64,000 bases of DNA. Source: Pyropia yezoensis (taxonomy: Eukaryota > Rhodophyta > Bangiophyceae > Bangiales > Bangiaceae). The stretch's first letter is position 1. Each line of letters opens with the position of its first letter. The notes under the pieces are model-generated. The model was given only the letters and a program-made list of their open reading frames with translations, did not search any database and was not told where the DNA came from. Both the position numbers and the translations under genes were made by a program. Of the stretch, positions 42,063 through 54,231 are shown piece after piece. The stretch is taken from assembly GCA_009829735.1 (NCBI GenBank), contig CM020619.1, positions 22,407,554 to 22,471,553 of the forward strand. Direction: 5' to 3'.

Positions 42063-43470
42063 CCTTACTGAGGGCCCGCCTGTTCCCAAAGGCAAGAACG
42101 CCACACAAGCCTGTGCACCCACTCAGCCAGGAAGAATCAGAAGAACTCGTCGTAGACGACGTCCCAAGCCGCTTCGCACGCGTCGGTGCGCCCAGTGGCT
42201 ACGTACGATGACTCCAACGGCGACTCCATGGACGGACCATAATGGGTCCAACAGGACGGGCGCTCAGGCAACCATCGCTTCAAGTCGAAATTGGCCTTCA
42301 CCCGTCTCATGCTCGACACCCACGCCGGCGCCAACAGGCCACGACGCCCAATAACGAGCATGTCCGCAATGCGCCGATGGTGTACCGACGTCGCCGGATC
42401 CCGAAAGGGATTGGGCAGATCGCACGAGGACGGCCCATAGCCCGGCTCGGGCGGACCGGGACCGTCCTCAGCCTTGTCGGCCAACAGGGTTGGAAAACCC
42501 TCGATGCCCGGCTCTTCATCCATCGGAACGTCCAGCCGATAGGCCAAGGCACGCTCAAGAAACACGGTCGAAAGCCACGGACGTCGCAGACGACCGAAGT
42601 TGTTGGCCGCCACTTGAAACATCACGGTGCTCCCAACATGGAAGCAAAAAGCCCAGCCGTACAGCCAGCGGTGGAACGGATGGAGATCACCCCCGGCGCC
42701 ATAGCGCAAAAGTTCGTCGCAAATTGCCAGTACTCGTTCGGCTGCCGGGCCGGCCTTTGACGACCGAAGTCGGAATCACCGTGAGCGTCATTAACGGAAT
42801 CGCCAGTGTAGAAAATCCCGCCCAACGTGGCGTCCTAAAACGGACTCAGGTCCGACCAACGCGCATCGCGAATGCGATTCAAGGCAAACAGTCGTATGGT
42901 ACGCGCTGCCGCCACTAGCGGTGCATCCGCCACGTAGCCGACACCATCGTCCACCGACGTCGCCTCCGAGCTGCGGTAATGACCACGCCCCGCCCGGTTG
43001 GCACCCGCCAAAATATCGGCCGCCCCAAGAGACGCAGCACCATGCCCAACTAGGCCCATGACATCCGGCATATTTGCGTTCGACCACGACGGCAGTCACA
43101 TGGTCACCTTGTCGTTGACCGCTTGGCCGCCCTTGTCGCCTTCGCCGTCCTTGGGCACCCTTGTCGCTTGACCACGCTTGTGCCGCTCGCGCTCAAGAAG
43201 AGTAACTGGTCAACGACCCACACCGGGACTCGTAACCAGCGAAACCGCTGTCAGCCCGGCCACACGGTCAGGTTCCCCTCCCTCACCGTCGGGTGCCCAT
43301 ACGTATCACTGAGGCCGAAGCCAGACGTGCTAAGGGGAGCGGATGCACGGCCAGCCGGCCCAAGGTGCCCAATGGCGGAAGCGTAGGACGACGGCCAACT
43401 GTCTAGCCCCTAAGAGCCCTTGCTGATGCACTCGCCCGCCACGGTACGAGGCAAAGGTAAACAGGAAAAG
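42063..43470 (-). pseudogene. Unrecognised, broken minus-strand coding region between the E repeats
   Basis: Two stretches read as protein on the minus strand. 43071-42835 begins PDVMGLVGHGAASLGAADIL and reaches RDARWSDLSPF. 42709-42137 holds CDELLRYGAGGDLHPF, WAFCFHVGSTVMFQVAANNF and ends VVYDEFF. They lie in different frames with a stop between, so at least one lesion is present. I do not recognise the family. The internal region of a short LTR element or another disrupted antisense ORF are both possible. A purine-rich AGGAAAAG abuts the right copy of E on the plus strand. Confidence 0.4.
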
Positions 43471-44057
43471 TGTTATTGGCCCTTACAGACCCCACAATCA
43501 CACACACACGGGAATTCACAGACAGGGCAGGAAGGAACAGGTAAAAGCACGAGCGTGATCCACTCGCCCACCCCGTCAGAGGTAAGGGTAAGAATGACAA
43601 AAGCCCGGGAGAGCAGCAACGCAAAGCACTGTTGATCTTACAAGATATCCCCGGAAAGACCCCCGGAGCACCCCTCAAGAACCGTCCCCCCTGGCCCTTC
43701 CAGGGGCCCAGAAGGAGGCCCTCAGAGGGCACACCAAGTGGGCCAAAGGCCAGCAAGGTACCGGCCGCTCACCGGGACAACACACGAAAAGCAAGCGAAA
43801 TCCCCTCACACACAAATGTCAGTCCCCATAAAAAACCTAGTGGGAAAAAGCGGGAAGACACGAAATCACGCAAGAAAAACAAATGCGAAAAATTAAGCAA
43901 ATACCCCGGAGGTCAGTGTGCCCCCAACCGGGCAAGTCCACCACTCTGGGCGACCAATCAGGGCACGGGGCGTGTCGCCACTGCCCCTGGCCACCGAGGC
44001 AGGGATCCCAAGCCTGCGCGTGGTTCCACGTAACGCTGCCAGCCGGGTCCCAAGTCA
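43471..44057. repeat. E repeat, copy 2 (LTR-like, 587 bp)
   Basis: Partner of 41476-42062 with TG...CA ends. The divergence between the copies points to an older event than elements A, B and D. Confidence 0.7.
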
Positions 44058-44094
44058 GCCTCCCGGGTACCAAACGCTGGATGGTCCGACAACT

Positions 44095-44335
44095 GTTGTT
44101 TTCTGTCACGATCTCGGCGGATTTCCCTCAATCTCGGCCCGATCCACTCGAGAACACTGGGATACGTGGCAGCTGGTTCATTCGATCTTTTTTCCCTCCT
44201 GGATGTGGGCAGAAGTCTCGAGAATGTCCCAGATCGCACTGTTTCCACACTCACGCGGAGCACTCATTGGCCAGAGGTGCGCCATCTGAGGCGTGCCATT
44301 GGCCTGCTGTACGGGTGGTCAACTTCCCGTCCTTT
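44095..44335. repeat. Dispersed repeat, copy 1
   Basis: Shares blocks with 45638-45875, for example GATCTCGGCGG versus GATCTCGTCGG, CAGATCGCACTGTTT versus CATATCGCACTGTTT, and GCCATCTGAGGC versus GCCATCTGAGAC. Both are on the same strand. No coding capacity was recognised. Confidence 0.6.
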
Positions 44336-45637
44336 AGTATAAACGTTTCCTACGCATTACAGCGAAGTCATCCCTCCTTCTCTCCTTCTGGAGTTTGTTT
44401 CCTCGCGAGGCTTCAAAAGAAGATGGCAGCAGGTAGATTGCCGTGAGTGAGTGAACATGCCTGTTGCCTCACTTGCGTACTAAGGGGGCTGACACGCATA
44501 TGCGTTACAATACTGAAAGAGCTCTTTTTGCTCTTTGATTAGTCAATAAAGTGGTTATACGTGGGTCTATCGGAATTCATTATGTACATTGAATGTTTTG
44601 GCAACCCTGGTTGAAGGGGTGATCATCAGCTCTCCAGGCCAGTCATACCGGTCCGGAAATCCTAATGATTTTGAAAATTACAAAGCTATTTCATTATTTT
44701 TACTATTAGCGATTTGATAAGAAAGAGCAATACTTAAACGTTATTAGATGTTTTTTCTAAGGACTTAAGAGATTTTGAATTGGATGCAAAGTATTATGTG
44801 GCGTAGTTGGCTTTTGGCCTCTCAACAACCCTGGTCTTGAGAGCGCTTGGCAACCCGTATTGGCACGATTGGGCGCGACTCGAATTTTGGCGTGCCTTTC
44901 GTGGCCGAGGATTGCCTTCTTCTCGCAGCTTCCATCAAACACGACAGCTGAGACGAGCCTGTGCAGAGCTAACTCGCATTTAAGTGCAGTGAGTCCAAAA
45001 GAATCCCGCAGCAAAAACCTGTTTTTGACACTTTTGCTCACTGGACGAAGAGAACAGTCAAAGTATGCAGACACGTTAGAAGGATGACGCGGGGATACCT
45101 CCCCCAGATGCCTCACAGACTTTCGACCGGACACCTTGTGTGGGGGTCGTGCGTGGATCTCTCCATAGTGCACCAAGCGCGAGCTCAGAAATGCCTCCAG
45201 GAAGGAGCCGACTCCAAACGAGCCGGATCACTGTTAGCTGGCGGTCATATCTGGGCCTTGGCGACTTCAGGACGCACAAATCTCAGAGCGGGCTATCTCG
45301 GCTCAGTCGTGCACAAGAAAAGTCAGAATTCCATCGTCCCCCGCAACAGACACAGTTGAAGAAACTGAGTAGGTGGTGTGTGCATCTGTCGCATTTTACA
45401 CTGTTGCCTGGGTATTGAAGAAAATTTCGATTAATAGACATGCGGTAAGTATTGCAGTTCCCCGAATTTTGTCTCATGGAGACAAAGTGAAGAGCGCAAT
45501 AACAAGGCGGTGAGCCAATCGCGTGCTGGTAGCTCATAGCCGACGAATGGCGTGCTATGGCGCTTTCGCATTGAACAGGAGATGATTGGCTGCAGGCGCA
45601 GCAGGTCTGGTACCGAACGCTGATTGGTCAGAATACT
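44336..45637. other. No gene seen
   Basis: Moderately AT-rich stretch between the two dispersed repeat copies. Only short ORFs without recognisable features are present on either strand. Confidence 0.5.
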
Positions 45638-45875
45638 GTTCTTTTCTCTCCCGATCTCGTCGGAATTACTTCCATCTCGGCGCGATCCTCTCAAAAACAG
45701 TGGAACACGTCACAGCTAGTGCCTCTTCATGCCGGCTTTCTCTTCGATGTGGTCAGAAGTTTCGAGATAATACCATATCGCACTGTTTGCACAGCAACAC
45801 GGAGCTGTCATTGGTCAGTGCAATGCCATCTGAGACATACCATTGGCCTGGTGTTGTCATCGTCGCCATGAGACT
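45638..45875. repeat. Dispersed repeat, copy 2
   Basis: Diverged partner of 44095-44335. The flanking sequence is not shared, so this is a dispersed family rather than a tandem duplication. Confidence 0.6.
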
Positions 45876-48800
45876 GAATTCGGGGCACTGCCATACCGAT
45901 GGCCTGACAATGTTCTCATGACTTAGTCCTTCCGGGGCCTCCAACACGGCTCTTCAAACAGAAGTGATCGGTGATTTCAATTATGTGAAAACGTGCAGGC
46001 TATCAAGTTCGGGTCATGTCAATAATCAAGAATAGCTTCTTACTTCCCGTGACTTGCCAGCACGCGAAGCGGTCTTCCAGCGAGCTGAATCATCCCGCGC
46101 GATCGGCTTGAACAGGGTCGACCTTGCCGTGGCGACTCGATCTGCCAGTTCTCGCGTCATGCTGCGGTTCCGGTGCTGCAAACACGCCCGCAGTCTTTCA
46201 CTGATCCCACTAGAGTCCGCAAAAAAAGTCAGTTGAACGGTCTTTTATGAGAGTGCAGCCGGTCATTGAAGGCGGGTCCTCTGCAGTTGTTCTCTCCTCA
46301 GTTGCATCCGTGGCTTAGAACATCGGGATCAGTTAAGATGAAACTCAGCCAGACATCTGTCTCAACTAAGCAAAAGTGCAAGCATGGGTCCAGACGAAAA
46401 GTCGCATGCCGTCGATATACGTCAGAGGCCCTGTGCGAGGGCGGCGGCCATCCAGCCCAGCTTGGCAGCTCTGGCCCGAGACGGACTGAGCTGTTCAGCA
46501 AGCCCGAGTAGGTTTCAACGGCACTGTCGCAGAACATACCAGCACCTGTCCACTGTCCATGCCATCCTATGTAAGCCGCTGCTCTCTGTTTTCGTCTTGC
46601 GTGCGTGCTTCAGTACAGAACATCAAACTGATTGTTCTTGTTAGGTACTGGATCACGCCGAAGTGCACGCTGTGAAAAGCGCGGCGTGCACGCCTGTCAC
46701 GCCGCGAATCACGCCGTCAGAGCACGCCGCGTTCAGAGCCTCTATATTTTACGGTATCAACCCCCCCCGTCACGACACGGCACATGGCTTTTGCCCTCGC
46801 TCGCCATAGCCCCTTCCTCCCTCAACGCGTGGTATTCATTATCGGTACATTAAACCAGGATTACTCACCCACACTTCTGTTGTACTGATATCAAAGGGGT
46901 GGGGGGGTTGCCGCAGGCGTCTGCGGGCGACTTGGGGGCATGTGGTCTCCCCAAGACCGCCCCCGGCCCTGCGAAGATGCAGGCGGGGAAGGGGGGGGGC
47001 GCTCAGACTGGGGCCGAAACTGCATCCGAGCCCCAAGACCCGCAAGTGTGCGAAGCGCCGCTGCGACGCAACCCCCTCTGATGGGCCCTGTGGCGTGGGG
47101 ACATAATTGGTGACAAGCCTTATGTCACCAATTTTCTTTGAGCCACTGAGAGGGGTCCACCTAGGCATGAAAAGAGTGTGTAATGAGAACCCAGGATGCA
47201 CTCCTTAACTAGGTGTGCCAGTCGATGGCGCAACGCCGCAGCCTCGCCACCGCTGGTGTCGTCGGGCACTCGCCGCTAGTGGAGCAGCTTAGTGCCGAGA
47301 CCTCCACCAACACCGATGTCAGTCCCCTTCCGGATCACCACCGCACAGCTGTGACCAGCCCGCGGTCCAGGCGGTACCCAGGCACGCTGCAGATCCAAGT
47401 ACAAACCAGGCACACATGTGCGCTTGGGCGCTGTCACCCGTCCGAGGCGCACGCCACGTGGGTTGTTGTGTGAGCAACGCGTCGCCGCCTAGAATTGCAC
47501 CATGGCTGACACCACCCATCCCCGCTCTGCTTTGCGCCGTGCCTATCGGCCAGACAGATTTGGTGGTCGATAGGCCTTCCACCGATGCGGTGCGTCAGCG
47601 TGGCGGTGTGGCAGCGGCTGTCTGCCCACAGATATGCGTCATAGTCAGGGCCCGCCTCGTGACCTCATGACACAACGGCCACTAGCAGCTTGGCGGTAGA
47701 TCATCTAAAAAGGCTGTATGATACAGCGTTTTGGCAGTGCGTCAGTTGCTCCCACGGTTGGTCAGCGGTTGGGTCCAGAAAGGCTCATCGCCGCGACATT
47801 CACAATGCCATGACACGTGTTGATCAGTGCCAGAAACCGTTTCAATTGGAATCGCATAATTTTGGTTACAATGAATGCTTTCTGGGATTATTGACAACCC
47901 TGTCTCGCTCCCTGGCGTTCACAAGACAAACTGTGGATGGCGAAAAAAGTCTACGTATTGTTCATGCACGACGGATAGATTGATGTGTAGATCGGGCTAG
48001 CAAATCTCAATATTTTGGATGGCCTGATTGGCTTATAGCTCGACTTTGCGGGACAATCCTAAAGCTTTAGGTAGGGAGTCCTCCTCCTTGGATCACAACC
48101 AGAACCGGGTTGAGAGGTAATAATCATCATGTCCAAAGTATTGAGTAAATTATCGCGAAAAGAAACGATCACGAGGCTGCGTGTTCATAATTATCAAACG
48201 GTCGACTACGTGTCCCTGGATCCGTGTGAGCCCTCCGTTGAGCCATCGTGCTCGACGGGAAAGACGCCATAGCCATGAACGCGACCACCGTGGCGGCGAC
48301 AGTCACCTGTGACAGTCCTGTCCCCCACTCGAAGGCACTTCGCAGTGAAGGCGAGGAGGTGCCTCTCAGCTACATGGTCGCCACTGATGTTGGCGTCCTT
48401 TCCACCGCCGACGTTTTCCCGCGCATCGACGGCCACATCGGCGAACAGGCTGCACTCCGCGCGAGGGCGGCGAGGCCCGACGCCGTGCGCGAGGCAACCT
48501 CCCTGAAGGCGATGCGCCCGTCATCGGCTGGGAAAAAGGGCGGTACGTTGGTGCGACTGTCGGGAGAGCGGTAGCAGTCACCATCAGGCGGCTCATCCTC
48601 GTCACCACGAACAACATCACTAAACGTGCGCGCGCCCATTGAGGAGTCGATTAGACGTCTAATCACCTATTGAGCTTCCAATGGGCGAATGGTGGGTCCC
48701 GTAACTGAGTCATTTTGGAGTCATTGAGAGGTGGGTTTAATGACCTTTCACAGGGGTAGGCTCAATGAGCAGTCTGAGAGGGGGCCCGTCAGAGAGTTCC

Positions 48801-50527
48801 GAGAGCGACCCCCCTCGCAGAATTATTTCCGTCAAAGACCAAGCCACGGCCTGGTGAGCAATGGCGCCGCTCCGCCCGCGTCCTGCGGGTCGTTTTGAGG
48901 GGCAGTGAGTGCAAGTCTCTTCGTGGCAGGAGGGTGCGGGGGGGGGCACGTCCACGCCGTGGTTGGTGCGGCGTCACGCAGCGCCTCGGCAAAGCGTTGC
49001 TGACAACGGAAAAGAAGAGGGGGGGACCGCCAACTGTGCACTGTGCGGGCACAACGGCCACCAGCCCTCCGCAAGCACTTCGACTTGGTCGTGGGGCGCA
49101 CGGCTCGTCGGCTCGAGGAGCGTGGGGTATGGACGGCGAGGGAGCGTGGGACAGCGAGGGGGGCACGGGCAGGGACGAAGACAAGGATGGGGGCGAGGAG
49201 GGAGGCGGTAACGGAGGGGTAAGTGAGAAGGGCGAGGGGGTGAAGATGGCCGAGGACGTTGAGGCAAGGGATGTGGTGGGGAGAAGGGAGAAGGGGGGTG
49301 CGCGGGGACAAGAGGGGTTCTGGTGGCGGCCGCGGTGGGGGCCGTGTGGAAGGGTGGGTGGGTCTTTATTGATGGGGCGTATGCGGCCGAGGTGACGGGG
49401 GTGGCACGAAAGGCGGCTGGAGCAGCTGCCAACGCCGCTGCCCCATCGTTGTTCCTTGAGTCTGCGCCATCTGCCGCTCACGCTCCGCCGCTGCTTGCGG
49501 CTACGGATGTTTGTTCACCTATCGGTAAGGCGGACGCTGATGTGGTCATGCCATTAATACCTCCGCAGAGGTACAGCGCCCGGAGTGGTGGATGGGCATG
49601 GAGACAGGTATGTAAGTGGGGGGGGCAAGGGTCGGGTGCGGAACGACTTCTGACGGGCACGCCGTTCGCGGAAGTGAGTTTTTGTGGGCGCATGCGGCAG
49701 TGGGGAGGGAAGCATGGAGGGGAGGGTTCTGCACGGACCGCAGCATGGCAAGACTGGCGTTAGTGACGGTGGATGCGAGGTTGGACCCGTGGAGGGAGGC
49801 GCCGCGCGTGTAGCTTGCTGGTCGACCGTGCCCCCACCTCCGCGCAGCCGGCTGGTTCTCGCAACGCGTACATGTTGCTAGCGGCGGAGCGGCGGTAGGG
49901 ACCTTGGAGACTGGAGTCTCACCGTAGGTGAGGGTGTGCTGGATAGGATATCAAAAAGAATGTCCGTGGCCATGAAACATCTGCCCGTTCCGAAAAACGT
50001 GACCATTCAAAAAAAAACGGTGCCAATGGACCGCGCTGTCAGGGCACCATTAGGGCACCCCTCGTAATGGGACCAAGGGATCCCATAAAGGCATGTCTCA
50101 TAATGGTTCCATTGGATGGGGGCCTCAATGGTGTGGCGCATTTTACTGATGAAGGTCAGCCATCTCCAGTCGGCCTGTGCTTCAACTTGGAACACGTGTC
50201 AAGAAACGTGGCGATAGCTGTCATTTGATAATTTTGATCATTATCGCATAATTTTATTAACGATCGATGGTTTCTTGAAATATAACAACCCTGAACCAGA
50301 ACACACCTTGAACTGTTCACGGCTGCCGGTCAGAGGAATCCGCCCCTGTCCTGACGTTGAATCGTCGCCTCACGGGGCGCGCGGCTAGGGAAAGTAGCTG
50401 CGAGGGTAGGTGTGGCGCTGGCGCTAGGGATTGCGACCGCAGCATCAGCGCCAGTGTGTGGCTTCCGCATCCTGTCTCACCCCCCGCCCGCCGCCCGACC
50501 GGCTCCACCCACCTCCTCCCAGGCCCC
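45876..50527. other. Intergenic region without convincing genes
   Basis: About 4.6 kb with only short or low-complexity ORFs. Structures seen: a run of CACGCCG motifs around 46650-46730, an 11-bp hairpin AATTGGTGACA/TGTCACCAATT at 47105-47133, and a nested palindrome at 48633-48687. GC-rich ORFs at 48.8-49.8 kb overlap on both strands and show no domain. Confidence 0.45.
48633..48687. repeat. Nested palindrome
   Basis: Outer arms CGCCCATTG (48633-48641) and CAATGGGCG (48679-48687) enclose a perfect 16-bp palindrome GATTAGACGTCTAATC (48649-48664). It could extrude as a cruciform; no gene is attached to it. Confidence 0.65.
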
Positions 50528-51421
50528 TCACTTGAAGAATCCGGGTCCGCGCCGCTTTTCCAGCCTCCGCACCTGCTCCTCCAACCGCTGCAGGCGGGCG
50601 GACACGTCCACCCGTTCCTCCAAGGCCGCCATCCGACGCTCCAGGTCGGTGGGGGCGGCGCGGCCGGCCGCCGGTGGTGCGACCGCCGTCCCGGCCGCCG
50701 CGGCGACGCCAGCGGCGGCACCCGCCGCGGGCGCCGCGTAGGGTGCCACAGGCTGCCGCTGCTGCATTTGCTGCTGCTGTCCCTGCCCATAACCGCTGCC
50801 ACCGCCCATGCCCATTCCCCCCTGCTGGCCCATGCCCCCCATGCCGCCACCCATGCCACCACCCATTCCACCCATCCCCCCCACCCCCCCCCCCCCCATC
50901 CCACCCATCATCCCACCGCCCATGCCGCCCATGCCCCCCCCGCCTACGCCGCGCCCACCCGACCCGTACTGCAAGCCAATGCCGACCCCATAGCCCGCGC
51001 CAACACCACAGCCCACCCCCGCCGTCGCGCCCGGGAACTGCCGCAGCACCTGCCGGAGGACTTGGGTCAGCTGGTACCCTCCCGGCAGGCGCTGGATCAT
51101 ATCGTACGGAATGCCCGGGCCGCCGCCGGAATCCCCCGGGCTGGTACTCACCTTGAAAACGGGAAAGCCACGGCCAATGCCAGCACCACACCCGACGCCC
51201 AAACCAATGCCATAGCCTGACCGAAGGCACACGGGGCCGATGCAGAAGAAGGTCCGCTGTAACGCCGCGGGGTCCAACCGGAACTCGCGGCCGGCAATGG
51301 TAAAGGAAGTGGGCATGCGAGGGCCGCCGCCGCCGCCTCCCTGGAAGGGCGGTTGCTGCTGCGGTGTGGGCGCCGAGAAACTGTCGCCGGCGCCAGCAAA
51401 ACCGCTGCCATCCGTCTGCAT
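50528..51421 (-). CDS. Gly-rich protein with coiled-coil C-terminus, 297 aa
   Basis: Single-exon minus-strand gene. I chose the ATG at 51421 (MQTDGSGFAGAGDSF); upstream codons are low-complexity. After a Gln/Gly-rich start comes a conserved-looking core, FTIAGREFRLDP then FFCIGPVCLRSGYG, with small-residue hydrophobic stretches (GIGLGVGCGAGIGRG and GVGCGVGAGYGVGIG). A Met/Gly-rich repeat of GGMGG type follows (about 165-215), then an Ala-rich linker and a short coiled coil (DLERRMAALEERVD, RLQRLEEQVRRLEKR). The GxGxG stretches recall small Gly-rich envelope proteins of plants such as TGD5, but I do not claim orthology. The function is unknown. Codon use is strongly GC-ending, like the neighbours. 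Confidence 0.65.
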   Translation of the reverse strand: MQTDGSGFAGAGDSFSAPTPQQQPPFQGGGGGGPRMPTSFTIAGREFRLDPAALQRTFFCIGPVCLRSGYGIGLGVGCGAGIGRGFPVFKVSTSPGDSGGGPGIPYDMIQRLPGGYQLTQVLRQVLRQFPGATAGVGCGVGAGYGVGIGLQYGSGGRGVGGGGMGGMGGGMMGGMGGGGVGGMGGMGGGMGGGMGGMGQQGGMGMGGGSGYGQGQQQQMQQRQPVAPYAAPAAGAAAGVAAAAGTAVAPPAAGRAAPTDLERRMAALEERVDVSARLQRLEEQVRRLEKRRGPGFFK

Positions 51422-51786
51422 GGCGCCAGTCGTCAGGAACGAGAAGGCGAGGGGGTCCAGGGGAAGCAACGACAAGGGGCGAAGAAGGGGAATCGAGGGG
51501 AGAAATAGGGATGGGGGATGATGATGGGGGGGACGTCGGAGACAGGGGGCGAGAAGGTTGTGTGATGTGGCTCTGATCACGACGGACGAGGGACGGCAAA
51601 CCCGCGTGCAACCGCTACTCGGTGATCACGTCACTTGCACGTGGCACCGCTTCATTCCTGTGTAATTTCACTCACACCTTGCGACAATTTGAGGGATCAC
51701 TCCCAGTAGCAGGTAGTATCCACGTGGCTGCCTCTTCGCACTGGCGGCTACATTTTGTTGCTTTTACGTGCGCATACATACATATA

Positions 51787-52215
51787 TGGCTTGTGACAAT
51801 AGAAATCCCATTGTAATTGAGATCATCTGAACCGAGAAAACCGGCTTGCAAGAGTCTGTGTTCTAAACTCCGCAGGACCAGCCCCAATCCAGACGGCCCT
51901 CAGAGGCCACCTGGTCTCACAGGGCAGAACGTGCGCTCGCGCAACGCAAGCCCCAGCTCTCCCCACGAGCTGCCCCAGCATGCTTGGTCGAAACAAAGCT
52001 GGCAAAGAGGGTGAAGTCTCCACATTTCCAACATTCATCCTAAAGTCGCCAAAATCTTTAGCATGTTAATGTCATGGTCCCCAAGGTGTAATGTGAAAGC
52101 TCTAAGACAAAAAAACCACACCATTCGACATATCTCGGGGCCATCTTTCCAGCAGTGTGCGCAACTCAGAAATGTTCACTGCGACATATAATGGGATTTC
52201 TATTGTCACAAGCCA
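51787..52215. repeat. 429-bp region bounded by 26-bp perfect inverted repeats
   Basis: TGGCTTGTGACAATAGAAAT... at 51787-51812 is the exact reverse complement of 52190-52215. The interior has no ORF of note. This could be a small terminal-inverted-repeat (MITE-like) element, although no target duplication is evident (TATA on the left, CATA on the right). Confidence 0.65.
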
Positions 52216-52477
52216 CATACAGTCATTCCCCGATGATGTCCCACCCCTATGTCAAGCATTACAGCTGCCGGCACCGCGACGCCAGGTGCGTGCTCGCCAA
52301 TCAATCGCTCCAGAAAAGCCACCCGCGCCTCTCTCGCTGCTCTGAATGACTGTGGAAGACTGTCGGCCACTTCGTTATAGGTCCACCCGGGCTTATACGG
52401 GAGTAGTACAAGGTCGGGGATTGACTGTATGCTACGTTCGCATCCTCCGTGCAGCCTCACCACAGACGCCCGAGCAC

Positions 52478-54200
52478 TCACCGCCCAGTCCCCGTCCGCG
52501 CGACGACGTGCCCAAACGCCAGCGCCAGGCGCTCGCGCAGCACCGCCGCGTCACCCGCCCCCCACACCAGCGGTCGGTCATCCGAGCGGTAGTGGTCACG
52601 GCACGCAGCGTCACGTGCCACACACACCGCCGCGTCCCCCCCATAGCGGCCCAGCTCCGCCCACTCGTCCCCCGTGGCGAGCGACATCGACACGTATTTT
52701 AGGCCCGACCCGCAACCGCCCCGGTACAGCCGGTGCGAGAAGTGGTGGGGAAAGATCTCCACCAGCACCGCCCCAGAGGGCAAAAAGATGGACGCCGCCA
52801 GCTGCGCGCCGTGGACGCCAACCATCACGCCTGCGCCGGCCGCCACCTCAACCTGCTCCCGAAACGACGCTGCCGCCATGGCCACCCGCTCGTACGCCCA
52901 GCCGGCCGACGCGGCCGCTCCGGCGAGCGCCGCGCCGACCGCCGCCTCTGACGGCGCATCAAAGGTGCGCTGCCCCCCCGAGCGGGTGACGTAGAGGAGC
53001 TTGCGGCGGAGGGGCGGCGGCGCCGCCGCGCCCACACTCCCCGCCAGCTGCAGGCGGAAGCGAGCAACGTCAGCCCAGGGGGGTGCGTCCACCGCCGTCG
53101 GCGGCGCGGGCTCCGCCGCCGCCGCCGGGTTGGCAACCCCGGGACCGTCGCCGTCGGGAATAAAGAAGCGGGCGTCTAGCTGGCCTGGCAGCACCGCGCG
53201 GCGGAAGCAGGGCACCCGCCGCCCCCGCGCGAGGCCCTCCACCCCCGATGACACGTACACCCGCATCGCGGGCCGGCCTGACGCGGGCGCGCCCACCGCC
53301 GCGGCCACGTCGCGCAGCCGAAACGACGGCACCGCCGGGTAGACGACCGCAGCGAGGAGGCCGTGATGCCACGAGCGACGGTAGCGGAGCTTACGGGCCA
53401 GCTCGGGCAGCGCCACAATGACCACATTGGAAAAGCCCCCCGGCGGCGCACCATACGCCATCGGGTTGGACAGCACCTGGTGAAGAAACAGGATGCGGGT
53501 GGCGTAGTGCGCGACGGATCGCGACGCAGGGCCGAGGCGGAGAAAGACCGTCTCGCCCTCCCACCAGTGTACCTTGTCCCCATCGGCGAGGGTGGTCAGC
53601 CACGAGGCGGGCTTTTGCTCGGGCTCGGGGAGCTCCGCCTCGCGCTGCCACCACGCCTCAATGGACGAGCCGCAGGCCGCGCCCAGTGGCGCCAGCACGC
53701 GCCCCGACGACCGCGACACGTACGCGCCGCAGGTGGTGCCCGTCGCGAGGAACACCAGCCCCGCAGAGCGCACACAAAACGGCGCGTGCACGCACACCTT
53801 TTCCTTGAGGGGGGACGTCACACAGTGGCGCTCGCTGCCGTCGACGCGCCGGCCACCGCTGTACGCCACCGCCGCCGTCGATACGATCGCCGCCAGCGAC
53901 GCGGCCGCCTCGGTGGATGGCGGGGGGGGGGGGGAGCCCCAGCCAAGGCTGCCGCCACAGGCGGCGCTGCCACTGCAGCGGAAGGGGGGGGGGGGAGGGC
54001 AGGTGCCACCGCTGACGGCACCCCGCTCGCCGCCGCCGCCGCCGCCGCCGTCGCCGCCTCACTGGCCGGCGGAGCAGCCTCTGGGGCGCCCCCCCCCCCC
54101 ATCCCCCCCACCTCGCCGTCCCTCCCCCCCTCTGGGACATCCGGCTCGGGCTCCTCCCCCCCCAGCCCGCCCCCTCTACTCAAGCCCCGTGCGGGCGCCG

Positions 54201-54231
<31 letters not shown>

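Noticed and set aside
46640..46740. CACGCCG-rich block as a CRISPR-like or satellite array
   Set aside because: The motifs are irregularly spaced and there are no repeat-spacer units; no CRISPR array exists in the window.
48248..49763. Several 100-230 codon ORFs on both strands in GC-rich DNA
   Set aside because: They overlap each other in opposite frames, have biased low-complexity composition and no recognisable motif.
44580..50300. Recurring CAACCCTG in AT-rich contexts (about 44605, 44826, 47893, 50285) as the end of a mobile element
   Set aside because: Only 8-9 bases are shared, the flanks do not align, and orientation and spacing are inconsistent.
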